DNA from: Epiperipatus broadwayi
Taxonomy: Eukaryota; Onychophora; Udeonychophora; Euonychophora; Peripatidae
NCBI GenBank assembly: GCA_028023455.1
Contig: JAQFVV010000152.1
Coordinates: 2,172,001-2,236,000, forward strand
Direction of reading: 5' to 3'
Length of the DNA stretch: 64,000 nt
Shown here one piece after another: positions 48,766 to 61,585 of the stretch; position 1 is the first letter of the stretch, and each line of letters begins with the position of its first letter. The translations under genes and the position numbers were made by a program. The notes under the pieces are model-generated. The model saw nothing but the letters and a program-made list of their open reading frames with translations, did not search any database and had not been told where the DNA came from.

Positions 48766-49000
48766 TAAAAGCCTTAAGTTAAGTAGTCAATCAAATTTTT
48801 TTTTTCAAAATAAAGCAAGATTTGCCTTAAAAAATTTCTATGATACAATCATTGGTTTCCCTTTGCTTTAGCAGGAAAAGCAATAGTTGTGTTATAGAGT
48901 TGTTATTTTTTGGCTAGTTTTGTTTAATTTTGAATTTGGAGAATTTTTAAATATATATATATAATGTTAAATGTAATCGTTTTTATGTAGTAAATGTTGT
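48766..49000 (+). repeat. additional PLE 3'-tail fragment
   Basis: GCTTTAGCAGGAAAAGC (about 48863) and the downstream GGCTAGTTTTGTTTAATTTTG (about 48912) resemble the end of dimer 2 (CTGCTTGTAGCAG and GGTCTGGTTTAATTTTAG) and also stop at a TA tract. It is probably the outer end of the short plus-oriented arm of dimer 3. Confidence 0.4.
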
Positions 49001-50249
49001 TACATCATATATCTCCCATATTAGTACTTGACAATACTGTAATAAGACACATTCTTATTGGCTTGCTTTGTATATAATGAAGATTGTCTTGAATACTTAA
49101 GACTAATTAATCCAATTATTTTATTGTTTTTATATTGGTAAAACAGAAACATTAAACAATTTATATATAAAAAAGTAATTTACAGTGAGAAAATATGTTG
49201 TAATGGACATCAAATTGTCTTGGGCACCATCTGATCCTTACCATCAGAAAATAGTTCAAGGGTATACTTTATTTTTATATTAACATAGTGCAGAACTAGA
49301 AAGACACCTTTCATCTGGAAATGGCATTGATTGTCTATTGGAGGTATCAGTTGAAATAGAATCTGTCAAGTGGTACAATATTATGAAATAAATTATTAAT
49401 ATTGTACTATTCCTTGGTGAATGAGGGCTTGCTTTTACCAACAGTTCTCAGTACATTGGTGAAAAGATAATAGAAATTTTTTGGAAGTCATAAAGTTGTC
49501 TCATTGGAATCCAATTCTAAAAAACCATGTGTTGCAAGTTAAAAAGTAACAATAAAATAGAGAATGACTTCTAATACCTTATCTCACTATTGATCCCCAA
49601 AATAAGTTTATTGCTGAATGTTTCTCATTTGTAAAACAACACATGTTAGATGACAGGAAAACTGCAAAGTACTTTGCTCTTATTGTTGATTCCATATCCG
49701 ATTTATCCCATGTTGAACAAAGAACATTTCTTTTCATTATGTAATACTATATGAAAACCACTATAAAATTGTAGAAAGATTTTTACAGTTTATTGATACA
49801 AGCCATAAAACAGAATATGACATAGCAGAGATGATAGTAGAAACATTGAAATAACACAATATACCACTGTCAGATTGTCATGCACATGGCGATAACAATG
49901 CAGCCACTATGCATCAAAATATAAAGGTGTACAAGCAAGAATGCTTGATCAATGTGAAATTGCTTTATTTTCATCATGTGGATGCCACATACTTCATCTG
50001 TGTAAAAGTTATGCCACAGAATGCATTTCTGAAATGATAACATACTTCAGAACAGTACAAACCCAGAATTTGTTTAGTTAAACCACTAAACATCGCATAA
50101 TCACTATTTTTATACTAACACATAATTGTTATTAAACAAGGCAAAACTCCATACAGCAGTGCCACCCTGTGCGAACGAGAGTAATCAATGGATGCCAGAA
50201 GGCTTGTGCATAAAATCCCTATCTAGTGTCTACTCATCCAATATCCCCA

Positions 50250-50279
50250 GACTAATTTCTGGCTTGTGGCCTTTGTCAG
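50250..50279 (-). ncRNA. hammerhead-like motif, left arm of nested foldback
   Basis: CTGACAA (conserved G changed to A), helix II GGC/GCC around CACAA, GAAA, TTAGTC. Same architecture as 34258-34287. Confidence 0.5.
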
Positions 50280-50890
50280 TGAAGAGCCTTGGATCTAAGA
50301 GCACTGCACCTAGATCTTAGGATCTACTGAACCCTCCAGAAGCCACCTTTTAACTCTACTTAACTACAAAACTATGAGAATGAAATTGAAAATATGATAG
50401 GATTTTCAATCTAAGTTCAATAGCTTATATAGTCATATGGATCTGAACTCAGTTCAGCACCCATACATTTTGATGTCTTTGGCTCTTTAACAACCATAGC
50501 TACCATTATCCTATTAGGCAGGATTGGTGTTAAACCACTAAACATCACATGATCTACTGTATGGAGAGAGTTTTGCCTTGCTTAATAACAATTATGTGCT
50601 AGTATAAGAGATAGTGATCATGTGATGCTTAGTGGTTTAGCACCAATCCTGTCTAATAGGATAATGGTGGTATGGTTGCTAAAGAGCCAAATACACCAAA
50701 ATGTATGGGTGCTGAACTAAGTTCAGACCCATATGACAATATAAGCTATTGAGCTTAGATTGAAAATTTTATCATATTTTCAATTTCATTCTCATAGTTT
50801 TGTAGTTAAGTAGAGTTAAAAGGTGGCTGCTGGAGGGTTGCATTAGATCCTAAGATCTAGGTGCAGTGCTCTCAGATCTAAGGCTCCTCC

Positions 50891-50920
50891 CTGACAAAGG
50901 TTACAAGCCAGAAACTAGTG
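50891..50920 (+). ncRNA. hammerhead-like motif, right arm of nested foldback
   Basis: CTGACAA, then GGT-TACAA-GCC (one wobble pair), AGAAAC, then TAGTG, where the cleavage-site C is G. Decayed mirror copy of 50250-50279. Confidence 0.4.
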
Positions 50921-53433
50921 TGGGGATATTGATTGAGTAGGCACTAGATAGGGGTTTTATGCACAAGCCTTCTGGCATCCATTGATTACTCTGGTTGACA
51001 AAGGGTGGCACTACTCTATGGAGAGAGTTTTGCTTTGTTTTGAGTGATGGGAAATCTTGCAGAAGTGTATTAGCTGTTGACTTCATGGCATGACTAACAC
51101 ATGATGATCAGGACATATTGAAAGTATAAAGCCCTTTGTAGCCAGCTGTCAGACATTAAATTATCATGGAAAATCTTTTGAAATTGAACCTAATTGCCAA
51201 AACAAGAATAGAGATTAATGGAGTTTGGTCTTATGTCACATCCTTCATTTGTGTGGTAATGTCTGTTGTATTATACAGAGTATTAGTTCCAGTTAATACC
51301 TGTAACAAGGTTATTTAGTCCAGAAATACAGTGCTAGATGTCAAAGTGTTCAACTTAAAAAGCTTGATTTCAGAACTGACAAATCTTCAGAACAGCTGGA
51401 AAAATATGTGGAGCAAAGCTAAGCACAATGCCTCTAATTTGTGTATAGATGTGCAACTCCCTGAAACTCAGAGTGAAACAAAATGCAAAAGAAAGAAGTT
51501 CCATGATGAAGGTGCTGCAGAAGAGGTGGATTTATCAAAACATGATGAAAAATAAATTCCCTGAGAAAGCATATTTTAGAAAGATTGTATTCTATATAAT
51601 ATTGAAAAATATTGTTGGTAAACTGACTGTTTATTTTAATGTTGCAATGAAAATTTTTGAGAAATTCAAAGTAGCTATTAATTTCACAAGATGAACTGAA
51701 AGAAAAATTAAAATTACTGGCAGATCAATATCCCACTGATATCAGTGAAGATCTTGTAATGGAAAGGTCATTTGCCATCTGTTCGAGAAGCAAATTTTGG
51801 AGAGGTTTAATTGAATTAATTGGAGCTACTGAACTGCTTGAAAAGATAGAAGCTGGAAGAACTCCAAATATATATCTGCCCCCATATTCAGAGTACTCAT
51901 TCAACAAACTAAAGCTGATAAAAATTATCTAAGAATGACTATGTCATAGGAGCAGCTGGTAGATTTGGCAAGACTGAGTATTGTGTCTGATCTTGCAAAA
52001 ATGATTGATTTTGATGATGTGAAATACAATTTTGCCAGGGAAAATGCTGGGAAGCATCTTTGTTTAGCAGAATATAAATGCCATTACATCTCAACTATAA
52101 TAACTGTTATGAGCTTGTAATCAACCTAGTATTAAATTCATTTCTTATGTATATTGTTTTATTATTGTTTATGTAGTAATGAGCATTATTGTTTTTATTA
52201 TCTTTTACAGAAGTACCTGTCCTTTTTTAAATATACTTGAAAGTGTGTTTGAATGTAATTAATAAATGTACAATTATGCCATTATTGATTTATCTATACA
52301 TGTGTGAATGTGGGGGGGGGGCATATTAGTCTTGTTCCAGCACCTAATAATTTTCTGGGTAACCTTTGTTGTAAGTCTTTGTATGTGTGTCTGTGTGATG
52401 TTTAATTATTTATTTATTATAATTACCAAATCCATGCCTTGTACTCTTAGAAGGATCCATTTGGGCAATTTTTATGTGGATAGTATGTTCCTTTTGTATA
52501 CAGTCAGCCTATCCATGAGTGGAAGTGTGGCTTGCTTATTTATTGGCACTGCCTGCACATAGTTACCAGTTGTCTATTCATATTTTTCATTATCACTTTA
52601 CCTGGAATTTAATATAATGCGTATTTTGGTATGTTATAATATCTAAAGGCCTGTCTAGCTTTGAAATCTATTATTATTTCTCCATCATAAGTGTTAGTAT
52701 TATGGTATTCATGTTACTATTTAGCATAATATTTTTGCTATTTTAGTAAATCTATAAAAAGTGTTTCCACACTAATTTTCAAACCTAGTTTTTGCTGAGT
52801 GAAATATATAATATCTTACTGGTGGCCTGAATATAGACATATAGGTGTGTTGCTTTATACTCTGCATGTATAATATTTAAAGAAAGATCGGATTAGATTT
52901 GGAATGACGATAATTACTGTATTGTAAATTTTTTAGGAATCTTTTATGGAGATATTTTTGTGTAGAGTTTATTCATATTTTGTAAGTCTTTTAAGTTTAT
53001 TAAATTTTAAAATGATGCTTATTATAAATAAATATTTTATTGTATAAATAGTATCACGTGCTGTAAATATTTTTTTTTTTTGCTATTAATTAAATACGTT
53101 TCTGCTTCAGTGCTATTGTTATATTATTACCTTCATTATTCAGAAAATCTTATTTAATAAAATTTTATTATTAATTATCTTATAAAAGTACATTTCAGAT
53201 GATCACATGGAAATTATTTATCTGTTTTATTTATTGTTCATTTTTACCTGCATTATAAGAAGATAAATACGGTCTTTATTTGCTTTTTATTTTCAAACGC
53301 ACTTGTAATATAGCTGGTAGTATAAAATATGCCTACCTACCTACTGCATTATCCTATGTGAGTACTTATTAAAAGTTGTATCAGAAGATATAAAATTTCC
53401 CAAGTGTTTAGAGATAGTAAAAATGAAATAGTT

Positions 53434-53464
53434 ATTTCTAAAGAATTTTAAATTCTTTAGAAAT
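53434..53464. repeat. perfect 14-bp-arm palindrome
   Basis: ATTTCTAAAGAATT and AATTCTTTAGAAAT flank a 3-nt loop. Short hairpin without flanking T-run or gene; function unknown. Confidence 0.7.
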
Positions 53465-54437
53465 ATCTTAATTTGTTAGCCATATGTTATTAAATATTTA
53501 AATACTTCATTATTATGCCTTCGCATTTCTGCTTGTTTAAAATACAAATGTTTAATGACAAAGTCTAAAAAAAGAATATAAAAGGAACAGGTGATTTTGG
53601 TAATATTTTTGGCAGGTTACAATATATATATAAATTTTTAAAAAAATTCAGTTTTACGAAACGATGTCTTCCAAAGGTAAATCTTTATAATATTGATAAT
53701 TTTATTATCTATTTATATATATTTTTTCTTTCTCTACAGTACAGGTTTTTTTCATACATTCCAATATGTAATATATAGAGGGGTTGAACTCAGACTTCCA
53801 CACGACACTCAACTATCTACACACACATACCGAAAAAATAAATAATCACCAAAATAGGTATTTCTTGCTAAATCAGCACTCGTTAGTTGGTCCCGATTAT
53901 CATCTCCACACATATATACAATCAATGCTCAGCTTATATTAATATAGCCAATCTTCATACTTTAATGGACAAGCTTCAATCCACTCCACCCCACAACTCT
54001 TCAGCCATCCATCTCAGTGAAAATCTGATGATGGAACGCTCAAAGCCCACATTGGTGCCAACCTTTTCATCCTACCCATGTTGACCATAAGCCACTTAAC
54101 CCCTCATGTACAGGACATAATTCATTTACATACATATATAAGAGATGGGCAGAAAGACAGAATTATGGAAATGGATTATGAAGGTATACAAAAGTCAAAA
54201 AAACCTCAGAACTACTGTCTATATAATATTTTAATTGCATTCATGTGAATCTAGAATTTATATCTGTATAGACAAAAATTCTTTGTTTAGTGTTAATAAC
54301 ATGAATATTTTAGGTAGATCTCATCTGCCATTGTTCGATAAGATAACTGACTCAAACTTTTGGAGTTTTGTGCCAATGTTTTCCATTATCAGTGACTCTT
54401 TCTACCTGTATTATGAATAAATACCAGATAAAATCTC

Positions 54438-54463
54438 TAATAATAATAATAATAATAATAATA
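54438..54463. repeat. (AAT)n microsatellite
   Basis: About eight AAT/TAA units, pure. Confidence 0.9.
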
Positions 54464-57057
54464 AGGATAATGATGATCAACCACACATGAAAGAATCTAA
54501 AATTTATATTTGTATTTGCTTTTTTTGGCCATGAAAATTACATTATTATATGAGTATTGTTTAAATACCAAATTTATTCTTGCTAAAAATTTAGTTTATT
54601 GATTGTGAAGAATCATATAAAATTTTTTAGTTGGATACAAAAATATCATTGTTATATCCATTGCTGCAGCTTTCTATTCTTTCACATATTTCACTATTAA
54701 ATAAATATCAGAAGACAAATTGCTCACAAAAGGATATAAAAACTATAAGTAGATTCAGAATTAACATTAATTTCACCACCTAAGTCTGCTTCAAATCAAG
54801 ATCCCAAATCCAGATTTCCAACAATGAATTCTTTCATATAAGCCAAAAAGTGGCTTCAATCTTTTTATGCTGCACTTGCCTATTTCAGAAATATATTCAG
54901 CAACATCAGTCTTCTGTCACAGTGCCAAACACACAACTTAAATCAAGTAGTTAAACAAATAATGAAATAATCATTAGAACATGTGACATCTGTGATAAAA
55001 ATATCACTTAAATTGTGATCTAGGACTTTTATCTTTTGAATCTCTCCCACTACAACTGCTTTATATCAAATCTATGTGAACATTGGTGTAATTGAAGGAC
55101 TTAATAATGTCATTACTGAATCTATTTTGTACTTGAAATTTTATTTAGAGTGAAAACTTTTCCAAATTCTATATTTACATAACAGACAAAATCTGGCAAT
55201 ATTTTTGTTAAACCAACTATTTGGCTGTCTTTAAAAAAGTCTATACTCTAAATAAAAATATATAAGTAAATAGAAATGATTTAATTAAAATTTTTATAAG
55301 TAATGCAATTTTAGATTACTATCTTTACCTCTTGGGGAGGGGGGATTATCTGACCTTAATTGCCTTTATTTTTCAAAATATTTACTAAAAGCACTAATAG
55401 TTTATCCAGAATTTTGAGGCAAAAATTCTTTGATAAAATTCTAGAAAACTTTCAGGCCAACTAGTCATACGATTAACAATTATTTTTATTTGTTTAATTA
55501 ACTGATTCTAAAATCATCATTTATTTCCAAGGTTATTAATTTTTTTCAAATTTTATTTTATTCAAAGTATATGTTTGAACAAATAAAGCAAAGAATAATA
55601 TAAAAGTAAAATTTATTTTTTACAATCTATGAATTATAAAGAATAGATTAAAAAGAAGTGTAAAAAAGAAGTAACATTAGAAAATATTAACAGTGATTAC
55701 ACAGATTTTTTTTTTTAATTTAAAAAAAAATTTGATAAATGATTTTTTTTTTAAAAACCGTATTTGTTAATCATTGATGAGTTCTTGGGTTTTGTAGAGG
55801 GTGAATCCAATCTTCCATATATTTTCGGAATTATATTGTTTTGTTGTTTTTTTAATTAAGTAAGGTATTATTTTTTTGATATTTACAACAGTGTATCTGA
55901 AATTTTTTTGTCTTAATAACATTTGTTTTAATCAATTTTTTGATATTTTCTAGTACATGTTACGTCTTCAACAGTGCACACCTAAAATATATATATATTA
56001 ATTTAAATTAATTTATTTAATCTAACATAATTCTAAATATCAAAAAATAAGATAACTAATACAAAATTGATAATGTAATAATACTTAAACTGACACCATG
56101 GATTTAGAGATCCAGACATTTTTATGCATGTAGATAGCATGATGTATCAAGGCTGTTCATGAAAAGTAAAAGTATGGGTTGAGGTACTGTTCTAAGGAAT
56201 AGTTGCAATAATGGAAATGAGATAAGGGATGCATTAAAAAAAAACCAAAATGTGAAAATAATAATTGAATGTTTTTATATTAACTAAAGCATTCTCAGAA
56301 TTAAAGATTCCAGGATCAGTCCTTAGCTGAGAATTTATAAGTTCCCTGAGCAAATTTAGTGCAGTGGCAGAGAATGAAGTCAAAGATTAATTCTTATCTT
56401 AGTAAATAAATTTTAAAAATCTCAGTTCAGATTAAATGACCACAATAGTTAGTTAGATGTTCAAACTGACCCTCACATGCATGAACATTATCTTTTTTTT
56501 ATTTATAATATTAATTATAAATGATCTCATTATTCTTAGCAGTTATTCTAATATAAAATGCATGTAAACTCAAGAGCATTCTAAACTAAATAGGATAGAA
56601 AAAAATTATGTTTGGGTAACTATGTAACATTTAGTGATCTGTCTGCTATTTTACTCCTTAAAATCTCTTGCTTCTTACATGTAATACAAAAATATGATAG
56701 ATCCCCCATATCCATTATATGTTTTTAAATTTTCCCATAGATACCTAAAATTGTGAAGAATAATGACTCTTATATAATGTGCATGTTTATCCTATGTAAA
56801 AAATTAAATCCTTTTACATCTAGTTTTTACAATGTTCAAATTTTATTAATTGATCTAACATTTTGATTCCTTAAACAATTCTTCTTTAAAGAACTAAACA
56901 AAAAATTGTACAATGTAAAACATTACTTAATTTTATATAATTCAATCTTATTATGTAGTGTGACTTTATCTTCACATAGGAAACACTGTAATATCAAAAT
57001 CAAAAATAGGGGATCTTCTGAAAATTAGCTATTCAGTAAAAATTTGCATTGATTACT

Positions 57058-57308
57058 GATAGAATGCATTCAATTGCTACTAATTTTCTTATTTTCTGGG
57101 CCAACTTAATATCTTGTAAAATGAAAATACACATAGAAAAGGTAGTTTTTTAAAATAATATTTAGCCTTCCTGCTGCATAGTATGCTTATAATATATTTT
57201 TATAGTAAAAATATAATAAAAGCATGCTAGGCAGTAATAAAGCTAAATATTATTTTAAAAAACTACTTTTCCTGTGTGTATTTTCATTTTATCAGATAGA
57301 ATGCATTC
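57058..57308. mobile_element. foldback/MITE-like hairpin flanked by 14-bp direct repeats
   Basis: Arms 57118-57188 and 57221-57292 are inverted copies (shared TAGTTTTTTAAAATAATATT) around a ~32-nt AT loop. GATAGAATGCATTC occurs on both sides (57058-57071 and 57295-57308), as a long target duplication would. No coding capacity. Its sequence differs from the hammerhead-bearing family. Confidence 0.65.
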
Positions 57309-57780
57309 TAAATACAGTTTAACTACTTAGGTTTTAATTTATCTTGTAAAATAACCAATTTCTGCTAAGAATAATTAAATGATATGAAATCTTCATTCAA
57401 ATAAATATTTTTTATGTATGCAATGTGTCAAAACTTCCCAATATAAATTGATCTAATCTTTACTTCGAGATCCTTCATACTTATAGAAGATTTTAACACA
57501 CATATTAATTTTTAGGATTATGTAAATGGGGATCAAGCATATTGTTGACTTGTAGAATGAATAGTTGCAAACAACATATTCTTACTTTATGATGCTAAGC
57601 AATGAATAACATTTCTTTTATGCAATGAAGAGAAACAATTTGATTTATCTTTTGTTAGATTATTTTCTCCATAGCAACATAAACTTACTCTAATCACATT
57701 CAGAATCTGTATTTCAATAAGTAAAAACTATCCTGTTCTGAGATGAAATTTAAAAGCCGCTAAATGGAGTTGAATGAAAT
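57309..57780. other. AT-rich spacer
   Basis: No gene or repeat recognised. Confidence 0.55.
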
Positions 57781-58990
57781 ATTAACAGACTTTTCTCCAA
57801 CAACTGCCAAAGAATCCATCTCCTATAGATATTATATGCAATTTCTTCCAGGTTAGAATCAGTGCTTTTTTAATATATTTTTTACCTACTGTAAATTTGG
57901 AAAATGCCAGAAAAGAAAAGCATAAAGACATTATGGAGAAACAAAATTTTATATGATCAAGGCATGGAACACTTTTATAAAAACTTGGTGGATGTAAAAG
58001 CACCTCTAAAAATTCCACTTCTATCACTGTTAATAAGGATTCCAGTTAAATATGCAAGGCTTCTAAATACAAAATTAATAGAATAAGGGAAGCACCATTA
58101 GAACAGAATTGCAATCTTATACAGTCTGGGCATGTTAATGAAATTGACTTTGCCTTTGATTAACTTAAGTCAGAAAAAATGCCACAAATAGACCACATGC
58201 TTGCAGAGCTTTGAAAAAATTAAGACATAATGCTAAAGCATGATTGATAGAATTATTCACTAACATTATTCATACAGACAGTGTTCCAGTCTTAAAACCT
58301 AACAAAGCCAGAAATTATGCAAAAAATTATTATCAAATATTATTATTATATGTTTCCTGTAAATTTTGTAAAAGAATATAAGAATTTTGTTAATAGTTGA
58401 TATACAGCTTTCAGTCTAGCAAACTGGTTTCAGGTATCTTTAATAATTTACATTGAAAAACGTTTTCAAAATAAATTAAAAATTCTAATGATCTAATATC
58501 AGCATATGATTCCATTTGTAAAAATAGTCTTCTAAAGGTCTCCAAAATTCTTAAATGTTGAAATACCATAAATTTATTTGACAAAATGCTCTTTAATAGA
58601 AAATGCAAATTATATTAAATGATTATCATAGCAGATACAAAATTTTACAGAAAGGAACGGACACAAGGTTCAATTCTCTGACCTACTTTATACAATATAT
58701 TCATTAGGGATCTTTCAGATATAGAAGAAAGAAAATTTACTAATGTTCATGGTATTGTTTTGACTTCTAAGAAAGGGATCCATTTTCTGAAATATAAAAA
58801 ATTCTGAATAAAGATATGAAAAAACTATAAATGTTTTTAAAAATGGATTTTCATTCTTAATCCAATAAAGACAGAATATTCAAATTTTTATCTAAGCAAT
58901 AGGAAATTGTATTGTAGTTAATGATAAATTCCAAATTAAAATTGTATTGTAGTTTGAATATAACCTCTTGCAATATTACTTTGAAATATG
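57780..58990 (+). pseudogene. LINE reverse transcriptase relic C
   Basis: RT landmarks survive in order: SAYDSICKNSLLKVSKILK at about 58499-58555 (the AYDTVW..GLL.KLS pattern) and TQGSIL, stop, PTLYNIFIRDLSDIEE at about 58661-58730 (GLPQGSVLSPTLFNIYI pattern), followed by FLKYKKF. It is distinct from copies A and B and from the RTE LINE. A 60-codon frame at 57904-58086 (MPEKKSIKTLWRNKI) lies upstream without a known motif and may belong to the element. Jockey, CR1 or I-like; inactive, with several stops. Its 3' side is cut off by the PLE pair that begins near 59190. Confidence 0.65.
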
Positions 58991-59189
58991 ATTGTACTTA
59001 GTATCTTCCTGAAGGTTTGTGATAATGGTATATTAGATGTTCTAATACATTGGATTATTTCCATCAACTATCATTAAATGTTGAATGTATACAAAAAATT
59101 AAACTTCTCAAATATAAACAAGTGTTAGTAATAACACACAAATAGATAACACAAGATAATAATTATGCAATGTTTCATGTGTTATTATT

Positions 59190-61585
59190 TTCTACTCTTC
59201 TCCAGGAGTTGCTGGCCTGACCACTGACAACATTAGCATAGGAATCAAACTTATACTTTTAGATTCTCATACATCAAATTGTAAGGCAATGCTCTAATCA
59301 AAGAACTACTCTGCTGAAGGCAACAGATAGTATAAATTTTATATATTTATATATGAGGTTTGATTCAAACCTACTGAGTTCTTCAATTTTTCATAATACT
59401 TTTTCTAAAAGCAAGATTAATTAGAGGCTTCTTGCCACACCAGGTTGACTTAAAGGATTGTTTGTCATTGTCATATGAGCAGCTTCCTTTAATTTTCTTC
59501 TTTGCACCTTTTCCTCTCCAATTTAACATATACTTATTAGTATATACATGGTCTGCTACTGTAAACATATTCTTTTTTCTCATTTAATCTTTAACTTATG
59601 TTTTTTCAATCACAGTTTATGAAAAAATCTCACCAATATACTTCCTTCCACCTTTACATGTTATGGCATTTTATAGATGCAATTTTTGTTTTTCACCATT
59701 TCCAGTTTAGGCTTGGTACAAAGTTAGAATTTTTCAAAATGTGGTATATCTTTGGAAGGCTGATCTAATGTTATATTGACTGCATATTTTCTTTAATATG
59801 TCTGCCATTCCTTGTATGTATGGATTCATAACAGTGCCAATAATTGTTTTTTTTCTTTTGGTGTCTCCTTTTATTGTCTATAAAAGATTTTCTTGATTAC
59901 AGCTAATGGATAGCATTCTTCATGAGAGTTTATTCTATGTGAATCTTTTCATTTTCCAAATCACTGGTTTTTGAACAAAGTTCCTTTGATTGATTTCATA
60001 CTGATAATATAATTCCATGTTTAGTATTTCCACTATAATCAAATGTATATGCCAAGTACTTGCCTGTTTGTGTTAGTTTCCTATACACTGTTGTTTTTGC
60101 TTTGCCTTGAGAAAATCATTTCACAAGAACATCTAAGAATACCAATGTTTGTTCTCATCCTGTTTTCAATGTGAATTTAGTTGAAGAAGATATGTTGTTG
60201 ACCTGCATCCAGAATAACTGTAATTGTGTTTTACCATGGAACCATATCACAATAGTGTGGCCACATTTTAGTTGGATATGGAATAGTATTTATGGCTATG
60301 GTTTCAAGTTCTTCAATGAAAATGTTGCTAAGCAAGAGTGACAGTGGTGATCCAATGTCCATCCCTTTACTTTTTTAGAAAAATTCTGAGTTATATGTTG
60401 TTATTATGAAGAATGTTAATAATTCCATTATACTATCCACAAGCAGAGTTGATCTGGTGTGTATACTATTATCATCATATAATCTTTTCATTACAGTAGA
60501 TGATGCTCTGTCACATGGTACATTTGTAAATAAACTTTTCATATAATAGCTTACCTAAATATCAGTTTTTTCTATTGTCATGTTCCTGACTAATTCTACA
60601 AAATGCTTAGAATCCCTGATGGATTGTGTTCTGTATGCTAATGGACTAAGAACTTCAAGGAGAAATTTTGACATAGTGAATTTCTAAAACTAACAATAGG
60701 CCTTAATGAAACATTGTCTTTATTGACTTTTGGTAGTCCATAAAAAAAAGAAATTTCACAGATATACAAAGTTATTTTTTCTTCTGAATCACTAAAACAC
60801 ATGCAATGCTTCTGAAATAATGCTTGTAACTTTACTTTCATTCTTGGAATTGGAGTTTTTGCTATTTTTTGTATTGGCCTATCATGAGAAGTCTTGGCAA
60901 TTTGTTATCATAATCAGTTTTATTCATTACAATTGTAGTGTTACCTTTGTCAGTAGGAATAATGATTGTAGAAGTATCTTGTTTGAGAGATTTAATAGTG
61001 TCCCTCTCATTAATGAAATGTTTTGATTTCTACTTTTTATGTCTTTCTGGCATTCTTTTAACTCCATCATAATATTGCTGCTTCTATTAGAGACAATTTT
61101 TAGTAATTTCTTCAGTGACTGCCATTATATTCAACAAAAGAACAGTAGTTGGTGTAATGCTGAAGTTCAAACCTTTTCCAAGAACAGATAATTCAACAAC
61201 AGTAAAGTGTTTGGAACTAACATTTTTCACTGACAAAGCTGATAAATCATTAGTTACAGTATGACTTTTTACTTGCCAATGCAGATTTACAGGCTTCTTC
61301 TTCTGATATTCTTTTATCTTTCCATGTAATTTACTATATGATTATTTCATTTTCATCTGTAAATTTGTTTCTTAGAAAACACTGCAGATTTCTAATGGAA
61401 AACTGTTGAACATTTATTCTTTCTCTCATTAAGGTCTCCTTTCCTCTCTGAATAAACTTTTTGGCTCTTTTGATGAAAATAGGAAGTTTCAATTGCAGCC
61501 CCTATGGGTAAACTTTCTTAAGGCAGATATAAATCAGAAAAGGTTATTCCTAAAGGTTTGCAAGTGAAGCCCCCTATTTTCTTCA
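59190..61585 (-). pseudogene. Penelope-like element, minus copy of large head-to-head pair
   Basis: Reading the minus strand from 61585: an N-terminal segment, then LSVKNVSSKHFTVVELSVL (about 61246-61190), then RT motifs ISFFYGLPKVNKDNVSLRPI (60758-60699), SLFTNVP (about 60540) and DIGSPLSLLLSNIFIEELE (about 60360-60300). The catalytic YVDD box is lost: the equivalent place reads HYCDM near 60250. A GIY-YIG relic NKNCIYKM lies near 59690, and IKGSCSYDNDKQSF follows at about 59488-59450. The 3' end is a tRNA-like segment (59230-59318). Frameshifts throughout. It is a member of the Penelope-type RT group, unlike the two smaller PLE lineages in this window. Confidence 0.8.
59230..59318 (-). repeat. 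tRNA-like segment at the PLE 3' end (minus copy)
   Basis: On the minus strand GTAGTTCTTTGATTAGAGCA (59309-59290) resembles a tRNA D arm/A box, and AAGTTTGATTCCTAT (59252-59238) a T arm/B box, about 38 nt apart. The same segment sits at the 3' end of the plus copy (63722-63812). The D arm has been altered from the usual CAGTTGGTTAG. Not a functional tRNA. Confidence 0.55.

Larger units (their letters stand above)
50080..51042. mobile_element. nested 0.96-kb palindromic foldback inside the hAT relic
   Basis: The largest member of the foldback family. Starts AAACCACTAAACATCGC at 50080; the arms mirror each other almost over their full length (about 50110-50560 and 50610-51040), and an inner inverted pair AAACCACTAAACATCACATG (from 50532) and CATGTGATGCTTAGTGGTTT (to 50639) flanks the centre. 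Both arms carry hammerhead-like cores (50250-50279 minus, 50891-50920 plus). Because it splits the transposase relic, it inserted after the hAT copy. Confidence 0.8.
49340..52085 (+). pseudogene. hAT-type (ZMYM/DUF4371-like) transposase relic
   Basis: Frame-broken but ordered. There is an N-terminal segment SVKWYNIMK and GLAFTNSSQYIGEK (49363-49465). The DUF4371-like core AKYFALIVDSISDLSHVEQR is at 49669-49728, then GDNNAA and QARMLDQCEIALFSSCGCH (49887-49995). A central segment reads LDVKVFNLKSLISELTNLQN, ending KRKKFHDEGAAEEVD (51331-51540). The C-terminal hAT dimerisation domain is at about 51894-52060: SFNKLKLIK, then YLRMTM, LARLSIVSDLAKMIDFDDV. This matches the family of vertebrate ZMYM1-like and invertebrate hAT-derived proteins. 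A 0.96-kb foldback (50080-51042) interrupts it between the GCH region and the central region. At least four frameshifts or stops; no TIRs found. A dead transposon or processed copy. Confidence 0.85.
52086..57050. other. non-coding stretch
   Basis: No gene recognised. It contains a G10 run near 52311, a 31-nt palindrome at 53434-53464 and an (AAT)n tract at 54438-54463. A less AT-rich patch at 53.78-54.1 kb carries a 65-codon frame without known motifs. Confidence 0.5.

Noticed and set aside
53996-54040. CTGATGATGG near 54028 as another hammerhead core
   Set aside because: No helix II or following GAAA box in the right place on either strand.
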